Of a stretch of 64,000 nt of DNA, positions 35,952 to 44,230 are shown piece after piece. Below the pieces are notes generated by a model, which was not told where the DNA came from, ran no database searches, and saw only the letters and a program-made list of their open reading frames with translations. A program made the translations under genes and the position numbers. This DNA comes from Terriglobia bacterium (GTDB lineage: Bacteria; Acidobacteriota; Terriglobia; Bryobacterales; Bryobacteraceae): positions 62,001-126,000 of the forward strand of contig JAJPHN010000015.1 in assembly GCA_021325235.1 (NCBI GenBank), written 5' to 3'. The stretch's first letter is position 1. Every line of letters begins with the position of its first letter.

Positions 35952-36365
35952 ATGAATCCCCGTGCAATCCGGTTTTCTGAAACGGTAACGAAGCAAGTTG
36001 AGACTGCGGCAAAGGAGCAGGGTTTCGCGTCGGCGAGCGCCTTCGTCCGATATGCCGTCGAGCAAGAACTCTCCGGGCGTCAGGATGGCCTCACCGGCGC
36101 GGAAGAGCGTTTGGCCGCGAGCATCGAGCAGGTCCGAAAGGATCTGTATCGGCTCATGCGGGTGCAGCAGGCGCTGTTCGCATATCTGGATACGTTAGCC
36201 AAAGCGATTCTGACTTGTATGCCGGAGCCGCCCGCAGATGCAAAGCCTCAGGCCGTTGCGCGCGCAAAGGAAAGATACGACCGGCTTCTCAAGAGTGCAG
36301 GCCGCGCCATGGTCGGGGATGCCAAGCTTGCGATGCACGACCTGGTGAGCAATGGCGAGAGGTGA
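35952..36365 (+). CDS. ribbon-helix-helix relaxosome protein (MobC/TraJ-like)
   Basis: A 137-residue protein. The N-terminal 45 residues form an RHH DNA-binding unit (AIRFSETVTKQVETAAKEQG, then SASAFVRYAVEQEL). The rest is helical with a probable coiled coil (ASIEQVRKDLYRLMRVQQAL). Small RHH proteins encoded just before a relaxase normally bind the oriT inverted repeat and recruit the relaxase. The gene overlaps the relaxase frame by 14 bases, which suggests coupled translation. Confidence 0.8.
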   Translation: MNPRAIRFSETVTKQVETAAKEQGFASASAFVRYAVEQELSGRQDGLTGAEERLAASIEQVRKDLYRLMRVQQALFAYLDTLAKAILTCMPEPPADAKPQAVARAKERYDRLLKSAGRAMVGDAKLAMHDLVSNGER

Positions 36366-37809
36366 GGAGGGGGATTTCCGGCTCCGCCCGCGAAAACCGC
36401 CGATCCCCCGCAAGCGAAACGAGTCCGCGGCGTGCGCATTAGCTTTCAAGGCTATCGCGCACTATGCGCGCACAAGCCGTAGACGAAACGCCAGGAGAGA
36501 CTCGGGGCGGAGCGGGGCGAAACGCGCGGCAATACCGCGGAATCAGCGATGTGCGGTCCGCGTCACGTATTCGCGCAACACGATACGCGGCCAGTGGCGC
36601 GCACACGGCCGGTACATTGCGCGGGAGAGCGCCGCCACTGATCCCGCCACCGCCGGATTCGATGCAGAGAAGCATGGGATCGACATCGCCGGCCGGCTCG
36701 ATTCGTGGCAATCCGCTCGGGATCGTCGGCTCTGGAAAATGATCATCTCGCCGGAATTTGGAGAGCGCGTCGATTTGATGCGGATGACGCGGGAATTAAT
36801 GACCCAGGTGGAAACTGATTTGGAAATTCCGCTGGAGTGGGTCGCCGTTGCACACTACAATACCGAGCACCCGCATGTCCACGTCGCGCTGAGAGGTGTG
36901 GGACGGGATCAACGGGAAATCCGGTTGCCGCGAGAATATGTCAAGAGCGGAATCCGCGGCGCGGCTGAGGACCTTTGCACACGCCAGCTCGGGCACCGCA
37001 CAGACCTGGATGCCGCCGAAGCCGAACGGCGCGAAATTCGGGAAAAGCGCTTCACCTCGCTCGATCACATGATTCTGCGCAGAGCCGAGTTGATTCCCGG
37101 CGCACCGTCATGGAATGTGACAATTCCGCCCGGCAGTCGCAAATCTGGTGAGAGCGATTTTGCCTGGACACGGCGGCAGCACTTGATCTCCCGTTTAGAG
37201 GTTCTCGAAGACATGGGCCTTGCTCGATCCGTAGCTACAGACGTCTGGAATCTACGGTCGGATATTGCGGGCGTGCTTCGTGCCATGCAGCGCGCCGGAG
37301 ACCGGCAGAAACTGCTTGCCGCACACGGCGTCGTCTTATCCGATAAACGGCTTCCGATGGAAGCCCTTGATACTTCGCAACTGACTTCAATTGAAGGCAG
37401 GGTTTTGGTCCATGGAGAAGATGAGCAATCCGGCCGCCATTATCTGATGCTGGAAGGCGTTGATGCGCGCGTGCACTATATCGAGTACACGCGGGAGATG
37501 GAAGACGCGCGAGCACGCGGAGAGCTGCGCAGAAACAATTTTGTCCGGTTGCGCCGGATTCTGGCTGATAGGCAATCGACACTTGAGATCGAAGATTTTG
37601 GAGATTCAGAGGCCCTGCTAAAGAACCGGGTCTATTTTCAAAACCAGGCACGGGAATTACTCAAGCGCGGCATTCTGCCGGCTGAGGATGGATGGGGCGG
37701 TTGGCTCGGGCAATATCAGGGGGCGTTAAAGCAAGCTGCCACGGAGCTTGAATATCCGGCGCAGGCGCGCGGCCGTGATCGCACACGCGACCGTTCGCGT
37801 GATCGCTAG
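36352..37809 (+). CDS. VirD2/TraI-like relaxase (mobilisation nuclease)
   Basis: A 485-residue frame. The first 65 residues are Arg-rich and unlike the family; homology starts near VRVTYSRNTIRGQWRAHGRY. The metal-binding three-histidine motif is in HYNTEHPHVHVALRG (residues about 167-181), the signature of MOB-type relaxases. The C-terminal two thirds match relaxases with a DUF3363-type tail (LRRAELIPGAPSWNVTIPPG, GWGGWLGQYQGALKQAA). The candidate nicking tyrosine is in the VTYSRN or GRYIARE stretch. The C-terminal DRTRDRSRDR tail is basic. The protein cuts oriT and pilots the strand. Its 3' end is duplicated at 43597-43802. Confidence 0.88.
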   Translation: MARGEEGDFRLRPRKPPIPRKRNESAACALAFKAIAHYARTSRRRNARRDSGRSGAKRAAIPRNQRCAVRVTYSRNTIRGQWRAHGRYIARESAATDPATAGFDAEKHGIDIAGRLDSWQSARDRRLWKMIISPEFGERVDLMRMTRELMTQVETDLEIPLEWVAVAHYNTEHPHVHVALRGVGRDQREIRLPREYVKSGIRGAAEDLCTRQLGHRTDLDAAEAERREIREKRFTSLDHMILRRAELIPGAPSWNVTIPPGSRKSGESDFAWTRRQHLISRLEVLEDMGLARSVATDVWNLRSDIAGVLRAMQRAGDRQKLLAAHGVVLSDKRLPMEALDTSQLTSIEGRVLVHGEDEQSGRHYLMLEGVDARVHYIEYTREMEDARARGELRRNNFVRLRRILADRQSTLEIEDFGDSEALLKNRVYFQNQARELLKRGILPAEDGWGGWLGQYQGALKQAATELEYPAQARGRDRTRDRSRDR

Positions 37810-37945
37810 TCCGGGTATTTCGGAACAGAGGAACCGAGCATTGGTGCACGGACAAATAGTGGCGCATCGGCCAGGTCACGAGCCATCGCTCGCCGAAAAA
37901 AAAACGGGCCAACCCGCCACTTCCGATTAAACACAGTAACGGCGT

Positions 37946-40549
37946 TTATTCGTATCGCAAGGCCACCAGCGGATCGACTTTCGTCGCTCGCCGGGCGGGA
38001 ATATAGGTTGCGATCGCAGCCACGGCGATAAATACGATGCAAGCTGCGGCAATGAGTACGGGATCTGTGGGCCGAACGCCATACAAAAGACTGCCGATCA
38101 GGCGCGTAAGGCTGAGGGTCATTATCAATCCGAAAATAAGACCGAAAGCGACATAACGCAGAGTCTTAGTAACCGTTAGCATCAGCACATCCCGAGCTTG
38201 CGCCCCCAACGCCATTCTGATGCCTAGTTCGTGGGTAGCGCGATTCACCGAGTAATTGGCAACTCCGTAGATACCAATTGCTGCGAGAAGGACCGCCAAA
38301 GCGCCGAACAGCCCGAAAAGAATGGTGTTGAGACGTTCGCGGGCGGTCACGGCGCCTATGATCTCGTTAATGCTTTTCACGTCGTAAACTGGCACATCTT
38401 TATCGATAGAAGTCACAGTGTCTCGGATCATGGGGATGATCGCCAGTGGTGCGCCTTCGATCTTGAGAATCACTTCTGGTTGGGGGCCTGGAAGTTGAGC
38501 ATAAGGGATGTAGTATTGCGGCTGGAAAGCCTCGGCCAAACCGAGTCTTTTGGTGCTGTTGACGACACCCACAATATCTCTCCAAGGCGGTGTATCGCTC
38601 ATCGAGAGGCTTGGCTTGATCTTCTTGCCAACGGCAGCACTCTTCGGAAAGAACTGTTGCACAAATGCTTCATCCACAATCACTACGGGCGAGGAATTCA
38701 GGTTATCGCGGTCTGTGAAATCCCTGCCTGCTTTCAGTTGCATCCCGAGTGCGCGGAAATAACCCGGAGTGACCACATGGACCCGGGCGGTCGGCATGTA
38801 GCCTGGCGGAAATGGCCGCCCTTCGATTTCGAAGCCAGACGACGGGCTCGATGTGAACGGCACGGGCCAGCCCGCAACGGCTGATTTCACTTGTGGAAAC
38901 TGGTTCAGTCTAGAGAGTAATTCTTCATAGAATCGCAATTGACGATCAGCCGTATATGGTGGCACCGGCAGACTCAAATCGAAAGTCAGTACGTTGCGCG
39001 GGTCAAAGCCGGGGTTTACTCGAACGAGTCGCAGATAACTTGTAATGAGGAGCCCAGCGGCGGCGAGCAAAACGACTGCCAATGCTGTTTCCGTAGCGAG
39101 GAGAACATCTCGAAATCGGCGTCCACGAATTCCTTCTGAGGCGGTTTGCCTGCCTTTTCTCAGAGCCGTTTCCAGCTTCGGAGCGGAAATCTGCCAGGCT
39201 GGAATCAATCCGAACAGAATGCCGGTTAGCACGGAGATGATCGCGGCAAACCCGAGCACGTGAAGGTCCAGGCCGACTTCTTCGGCCCGCGGAATCGCTC
39301 GTGGAATCGCGGCGAGAAGCGTGCGCGTGCTCCACAATGCGAGCGCTACCCCAAAACATCCTCCGGTAAACGACGCCAGCACGCTTTCCGTTAAAAGCTG
39401 GGCGACAACACTTCGGCGCTTCGCCCCAAGTGCGGCCCGAATAGCTATTTCCCTCTGACGTGCGAGATTTCGCGCGAGCGACATGTTCGCGAGGTTCACG
39501 CATGCAATCAGCAATACGCCAGCGGCGACTCCGAGCAACAGCATCAGTGCGCTCCGGGAACTGCCCACAATGCGATCTTGTTCCATCACGACCTGGATGG
39601 ATGTCCGTTGTGCATTTGTCTCCGGGTATTGTTTGGCTAAGCGCCGCGCAATAACGTTCATATCCGCTTGTGCCTCGGCAGGAGTTATGCCCGGTTTCAG
39701 ACGCCCGACGACGCTCAGCCAACTATAGCCACGCTGGACCTTTGGTGCTCCTTTGTCAACGGCGGAAGTGACCCAAAGATCCCCATCGAACGTTGGTGGG
39801 AATCGAAAGCCAGGCGGCATGACCCCCACGACCGTGAATTCGTTTTGACCAATCTGAAGAGAACCCCCCACGATGGACCGGTCAGCATGAAACTGCTGGT
39901 GCCACAGCCGATCACTGATAAGAACCACGTGCCTCCCCGGCTGACTGTCCTGCAGCTCGAAACCACGGCCGAGCATCGGGTGTACCTGGAGAACCGATAG
40001 CAGATTCGCGGAAGCAACCACGCCGGGTACGTGCAGGGCGCCATTGCCTGTCGTCACGGTGAAGTCCTCGCCGTGATAACTCGCCATCTCGGCAAATACA
40101 TGGTTCTGCGCGCGCCAGTCGTCAAAGTCTGGATATGAAGCGGGATTGCCGAAGCCGGGACCCTTCTCCTGGACAGAAAACAACCGGTCGGGTTCTCGAT
40201 AAGGTAGAGGGCGCAACAACACGCCGTCAATGACACTGAAGATTGCAGTCGTTGCGCCGATGCCGAGCATCAGCGTAAGGATGGCAATCGCAGTAAATCC
40301 ACGATCTCTTCGCAAAGTTCGCGCCGCGTATTTCAGGTCTTGGCCGAAGCGGTCCACTGTAGCCCATCTCCACATAGCCCGTACCTCCTCCTTCACCAAA
40401 GCCGCATTTCCAAATGCCCGCCGAGCGGCGTAGCGTGCCTCTTCTGCTGATAGGCCGTTCTCCTGCTGCTCAGCGGCCTCCATCTCCAGATCCGAGCGGA
40501 GTTCGCGCTCCAAATCCTGCTCGCGTGCTTTTCGCCTTCGCCCAAACAA
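37946..40549 (-). CDS. ADOP-type ABC permease
   Basis: An 867-residue permease. The N-terminal domain (ERELRSDLEMEAAEQQENGL, YAARRAFGN) is followed by the first helix near 86-108 and periplasmic domain 1. After the middle membrane cluster come periplasmic domain 2 and a final FtsX unit, with VDPLVALRYE at the end. No nucleotide-binding domain is present. The start is TTG 40549 (FGRRRK), seven bases after the stop of the upstream paralogue and aligned with its ATGTTTTGG start. It is last in the padR-ADOP-ADOP operon, carried as cargo inside the mobilisation element on the strand opposite to the transfer genes. Confidence 0.93.
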   Translation of the reverse strand: MFGRRRKAREQDLERELRSDLEMEAAEQQENGLSAEEARYAARRAFGNAALVKEEVRAMWRWATVDRFGQDLKYAARTLRRDRGFTAIAILTLMLGIGATTAIFSVIDGVLLRPLPYREPDRLFSVQEKGPGFGNPASYPDFDDWRAQNHVFAEMASYHGEDFTVTTGNGALHVPGVVASANLLSVLQVHPMLGRGFELQDSQPGRHVVLISDRLWHQQFHADRSIVGGSLQIGQNEFTVVGVMPPGFRFPPTFDGDLWVTSAVDKGAPKVQRGYSWLSVVGRLKPGITPAEAQADMNVIARRLAKQYPETNAQRTSIQVVMEQDRIVGSSRSALMLLLGVAAGVLLIACVNLANMSLARNLARQREIAIRAALGAKRRSVVAQLLTESVLASFTGGCFGVALALWSTRTLLAAIPRAIPRAEEVGLDLHVLGFAAIISVLTGILFGLIPAWQISAPKLETALRKGRQTASEGIRGRRFRDVLLATETALAVVLLAAAGLLITSYLRLVRVNPGFDPRNVLTFDLSLPVPPYTADRQLRFYEELLSRLNQFPQVKSAVAGWPVPFTSSPSSGFEIEGRPFPPGYMPTARVHVVTPGYFRALGMQLKAGRDFTDRDNLNSSPVVIVDEAFVQQFFPKSAAVGKKIKPSLSMSDTPPWRDIVGVVNSTKRLGLAEAFQPQYYIPYAQLPGPQPEVILKIEGAPLAIIPMIRDTVTSIDKDVPVYDVKSINEIIGAVTARERLNTILFGLFGALAVLLAAIGIYGVANYSVNRATHELGIRMALGAQARDVLMLTVTKTLRYVAFGLIFGLIMTLSLTRLIGSLLYGVRPTDPVLIAAACIVFIAVAAIATYIPARRATKVDPLVALRYE

Positions 40550-40555
40550 GGTTCT

Positions 40556-43180
40556 CTACTCGTATCTCAGGGCAACCATCGGGTCAACGCGTGAAGCGCG
40601 CCGGGCGGGAATATAGCTCGCCAAAAGAGCGACAATAAACAGCAACAATGTTCCGGCCGCAAACGAGACAGGATCGAGCACTCGGACGCCAAACAAGAGC
40701 CTCGAGATATACCGCGCCACGAAGGCTCCGATTACGACGCCGAACAGAATACCCCAGCACGCCAACCGTGCTCCCTCGCCTACTACTAGCGTTTGAATTT
40801 CAATTGGCCTTGCGCCAAGCGCGAAGCGAAGCCCCATCTCTTGCGTGCGCCGCGCCACGGCATAGGATAGAAGGCCGTAGACACCGATAAGGGACAGCAG
40901 CAGTGCGATCACCGCAAAGCTGCCCATGAGGATCAGCGAGACCCGGCGAATCGCCAGCGACGCGGACACGACCTGCTCAAGAGTGCTGAAGCTCAAAATC
41001 GGCAGGCCTCGATCTACCGACCTAATCGCGTTCTGGGCAGAAGCGGCCAGCCGCATCGGGTCCGGTCCCGCGGGCACTCGCAGTATGAACACTCCGCTCG
41101 TTGAAGCGCCGCTCTCGATCTGGTAAACAGAATTGTAAACAGTTGGGGCTATTGGCTTATCAAGCGCTTCAATGTGAACGTCACCGACAACTCCGATAAC
41201 GGTGAGATGCCGGCCGCCCCATTTGAACCCTTTTCCGATCGGGTCTTCTTTAGGCCAGTACTGCCTTGCCATGGTCTGGTTTACGATTGCCGTCAACGGC
41301 GATGCTGCCGTGTCTACGTCAGAAAACGTCCGGCCTCTTAGCAAGGGAATCATCATGACGCGAAAATAGTTGCCGCTGACAAGCGCGTTGTCGGCCCAGT
41401 GAAACTCGTCGGGAGGCCGGCCATCGATAACGAACCCAATCTGGCGTTCATCCGCAAGGGGCACATGCGTGGTTAGCGCAACGGCTGATACGCCCGGCAA
41501 AGATGACAAACGGGTTTCAATCGTGCGCTCCACCGCATGGCGGCGGTCGGGAGAATAGCGCTGCCGATTTAGCCCCGTGCGGACGATCAGCGTGTGCTGG
41601 GGATTGAAACCGAGTGGCACTTCGAGTATTCGAACGAAGCTCCTCAAAAGAAGCCCGGACCCGATGAGGACGACTACACAACAGGCGATCTCAGCCACGA
41701 TCAATGACCGGGCAAGCCGCCGGTTACTGCTACTCTGTCCAGATTGCCTGCCTGACTGCTTGAGTGCATCATGCATCCCAGAAGTCCGAAACATCCAAGC
41801 GGGCGCGATGCCACAAAGAAGGCACGTGATTCCGCATACCCCGAACACAAACAAGAGCACCCGTACATCAATGTTCGCCGCCCTGATGTTGACTTCGTTT
41901 ATCGAGGCGGTATCGATCAAGCGAAGTAAGGTATACGCCAGTGCGCATCCTGCTGCACCTCCGGCCAACGTGAGGATCGCCGTTTCCGTCAAAACTTGAC
42001 GTATTACTCTGCCAGCGCTCGCTCCTAAAGCTTTCCGGATCGACATCTCTCGCTGCCGCGCTCCAGCCCGCGCCAGCAGCAAGTTGGCAACATTCGCGCA
42101 AGCGATAAGCAGAAGAAATCCAACCGCGCCGCCCAGTATCGGAAGGACAATGCGAGTATGTGGGCCGAAATCCGGTGACCAGGGTTCAGCGGCCGCATCC
42201 AGCCGAACGTTTCCGGAATAAATATTCGGGTGCTCTTGCTGGAACTGAGCTGCCACTCGCTTCACGTCATCTTGTGCTTGCGCGAGAGAGATGCCATCTC
42301 TCAGGCGGGCAATCATGCTGGTATCAAAGCTGCTGGCCCAATCGTTCAGTTGATTGCTAGTGAATGAAAGGGGAGCCCAAAGGGCTGGAGGTTCGCCGGG
42401 GCTAGCCGCCGTTAACGGGAAGATAAAGCCTCTGGGCATAACGCCCAGAATTTGGTAGGACTGCTCATTCAGGCGGATAATCTTTCCGATTACATGCGGA
42501 TCTTCCGCATAGCGGCGTCGCCAGAATTGATAGCTGAGGATGACGACTTTCGCTGCGCCGGAAAGTTCCTCCTTCGATGTGAATGTGCGTCCAAGTAGCG
42601 GCTGCACACCGAGTGTCGGGAAAAGGCTCGCAGTGGCGCGATAGCCGGAAATGTGCTCAGGTTCCTCTTGGCTCGTTAGGTCGAAGCTGTCCGGCTGATA
42701 GCCAGCCACGCTCGAAAACGCACGGGTGCGATCACGATAAGCGGTGAACTCCGGCGGCGCTGCGCCAAGGTGACCTTCGCCCATCCTGGGCTCGCTCTGC
42801 CATATGCGAATGAGCCGGTTGGAGTCAGGGTAAGGGAGCGGGCGTAGCAAAACCGCATCCATCACGCTGAAAATTGCCGTAGTAGCCCCGATTCCGATTG
42901 CCAGGGTGAATATCGCAACGGCCGCGAAGCTTGGATTCTTGCGAAGCAGCCTACCCGTGTAGCGGATGTCTTGCACGAATCGCTCAATCGATGTCCAGCC
43001 CCCCATTTCACGCACCTCCTCCTTCCTCAAAGTTGCGTTGCCAAATGCCCGCCGAGCGGCATAGAGCGCTTCTTCTGCTGACAGGCCGTTCTCTTGCTGC
43101 TCAGTGGCCTCCAGTTCCAGATCCGAGCGGAGTTCGCGCTCTAATTCCCGCTCACGTTCTCTACGCCGACGCCAAAACAT
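40556..43180 (-). CDS. ADOP-type ABC permease
   Basis: An 874-residue permease with the same plan as its neighbour. Its N-terminal domain is close in sequence (ERELRSDLELEATEQQENGL), but the periplasmic domains have diverged. The first helix is near 86-108 (FAAVAIFTLAIGIGATTAIF) and it ends VDPMVALRYE. The ATG at 43180 lies three bases after the padR stop, so it is translated with padR. Two permeases in a row might form a heterodimer, which is inference. Substrate unknown. Confidence 0.94.
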   Translation of the reverse strand: MFWRRRRERERELERELRSDLELEATEQQENGLSAEEALYAARRAFGNATLRKEEVREMGGWTSIERFVQDIRYTGRLLRKNPSFAAVAIFTLAIGIGATTAIFSVMDAVLLRPLPYPDSNRLIRIWQSEPRMGEGHLGAAPPEFTAYRDRTRAFSSVAGYQPDSFDLTSQEEPEHISGYRATASLFPTLGVQPLLGRTFTSKEELSGAAKVVILSYQFWRRRYAEDPHVIGKIIRLNEQSYQILGVMPRGFIFPLTAASPGEPPALWAPLSFTSNQLNDWASSFDTSMIARLRDGISLAQAQDDVKRVAAQFQQEHPNIYSGNVRLDAAAEPWSPDFGPHTRIVLPILGGAVGFLLLIACANVANLLLARAGARQREMSIRKALGASAGRVIRQVLTETAILTLAGGAAGCALAYTLLRLIDTASINEVNIRAANIDVRVLLFVFGVCGITCLLCGIAPAWMFRTSGMHDALKQSGRQSGQSSSNRRLARSLIVAEIACCVVVLIGSGLLLRSFVRILEVPLGFNPQHTLIVRTGLNRQRYSPDRRHAVERTIETRLSSLPGVSAVALTTHVPLADERQIGFVIDGRPPDEFHWADNALVSGNYFRVMMIPLLRGRTFSDVDTAASPLTAIVNQTMARQYWPKEDPIGKGFKWGGRHLTVIGVVGDVHIEALDKPIAPTVYNSVYQIESGASTSGVFILRVPAGPDPMRLAASAQNAIRSVDRGLPILSFSTLEQVVSASLAIRRVSLILMGSFAVIALLLSLIGVYGLLSYAVARRTQEMGLRFALGARPIEIQTLVVGEGARLACWGILFGVVIGAFVARYISRLLFGVRVLDPVSFAAGTLLLFIVALLASYIPARRASRVDPMVALRYE

Positions 43181-43183
43181 CCT

Positions 43184-43540
43184 TTAGCCTTCCTCAGCAG
43201 GCCACATGACACGAGCAATCGCGCTCGCCATCTGTTTCCATTTCGATTCTTCGGCCGCAAGCTGCTTCCTGCCTGCCGCTGTGAGCCGGTAATACTTGAA
43301 TTCGCGCTTCGAGTCCTTGCCCGCAGGTTCCCATTTGGCCGCCAGCCAACCTCTCCGTTCAAGCCGATGCAGCGCTGGGTAGAGGGACCCGTGCTCGATC
43401 TGCAGCAGATCCTCGGTAGTCCGTTGAATGTGCTTCGCAATCTGGTGCCCGTGAGCGGGGCCGAATAGGAGCGTACGTAAGATCAGCATGTCCAGAGTGC
43501 CCTGCAACAACTCGATTCGGCTAGAAGAATCTTTCGGCAT
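43184..43540 (-). CDS. PadR-family transcriptional repressor
   Basis: A 118-residue winged-helix repressor (SSRIELLQGTLDMLILRTLL, AHGHQIAKHIQRTTEDLLQ, GSLYPALHRLERRGWLAAKW). It differs only slightly from the PadR at 25029-25382. ATG 43540 (MPKDSSSR) is chosen to match that paralogue. It leads the padR-ADOP-ADOP operon and has an extended dyad directly upstream at 43545-43595. Confidence 0.92.
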   Translation of the reverse strand: MPKDSSSRIELLQGTLDMLILRTLLFGPAHGHQIAKHIQRTTEDLLQIEHGSLYPALHRLERRGWLAAKWEPAGKDSKREFKYYRLTAAGRKQLAAEESKWKQMASAIARVMWPAEEG

Positions 43541-43544
43541 GTGG

Positions 43545-43595
43545 TTAGAAGATATTCTACCCAATAATAAACCGTCTGGGTAGACGATCTTCTAG
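43545..43595. promoter_or_regulatory. long inverted repeat upstream of padR (putative operator)
   Basis: TTAGAAGATATTCTACCC (43545-43562) and GGGTAGACGATCTTCTAG (43578-43595) pair at 15 of 18 positions across 15 bases. The arms carry the GGGTAGA core that also precedes the paralogous PadR at 25029. The site starts five bases upstream of the PadR start. Confidence 0.55.
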
Positions 43596-43596
43596 C

Positions 43597-43802
43597 GCGT
43601 CTTGGCAGCTTCAGGCCCTTCTACAAAACCGGCGCTACTTCCAAAGCCAGGCACGGGAATTGCTCAAGCGAGGCATCCTGACGGCTGGGGCGGTTGGCTC
43701 GGGCAATATCAGGGGGCGTTAAAGCAAGCTGCCACGCAGCTTGAATATCCGGCGCAGGCACGCGGCAATGGCCGCACGCGCGACCGGTCCCGTGATCGAT
43801 GA
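43597..43802 (+). pseudogene. 3' end of a relaxase gene, diverged duplicate
   Basis: The segment matches 37607-37809, the last 65 or so codons of the relaxase, at base level. It includes the stretch that encodes GWLGQYQGALKQAA and the closing RDRSRDR. It has scattered substitutions and a 10-base deletion near 43682 that breaks the frame. No upstream relaxase sequence is attached. It is therefore the remnant of a second relaxase and, with the intact copy, flanks the padR-ADOP-ADOP cassette as direct repeats. Confidence 0.85.
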
Positions 43803-43876
43803 GATTGGCGTGATTATAAGCGACAGCTTGTTCTTCTATCTATATTGCATGGTACAAATAGGTAGAAGCCAAAGCT

Positions 43877-44230
43877 ATGACCGAACCGTCGCCGAAATCC
43901 GATCTTCCGCAGGGCACGCTAGACCTCCTCATTTTGAAAATCATCGCCGTCCAGCCGGTGCATGGCTACGCTATCGCCCAGCGTCTGCAGCAGATCTCAG
44001 GCGAAGTGGTCCAGGTGCCCGGTGGCTCTCTCTACCCCGCGCTGCATCGATTGGAGAATCGTGGGTTTGTCAAATCCGACTGGAAAGAAACGGATACCGG
44101 TCGCGATGCTAAGTTTTACCGCCTGACAAAGAAAGGGCGGGCGCACTTGGAGGCACAGAGCGCGAGCTGGCGACGATTGGCCGAAGCGGTGGGCCTGATT
44201 CTCAACCTGGCAGAAGAGGGTGTGCGATGA
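43877..44230 (+). CDS. PadR-family transcriptional repressor
   Basis: A 117-residue winged-helix protein: LPQGTLDLLILKIIAVQPVH, GYAIAQRLQQISGE, PGGSLYPALHRLENRGFVKS and KFYRLTKKGRAHLEAQ. It belongs to a different PadR branch from the two at 25029 and 43184. Its TGA overlaps the ATG of the ADOP gene that follows by four bases, so the two are coupled. An AGGTAGAAG sequence lies about 15 bases upstream and might be part of its operator. Confidence 0.92.
   Translation: MTEPSPKSDLPQGTLDLLILKIIAVQPVHGYAIAQRLQQISGEVVQVPGGSLYPALHRLENRGFVKSDWKETDTGRDAKFYRLTKKGRAHLEAQSASWRRLAEAVGLILNLAEEGVR

Noticed and set aside
39003-39722. 239-codon frame inside the ADOP gene at 37946-40549
   Set aside because: Shadow of the permease in another frame; composition is biased to Arg and Ser.
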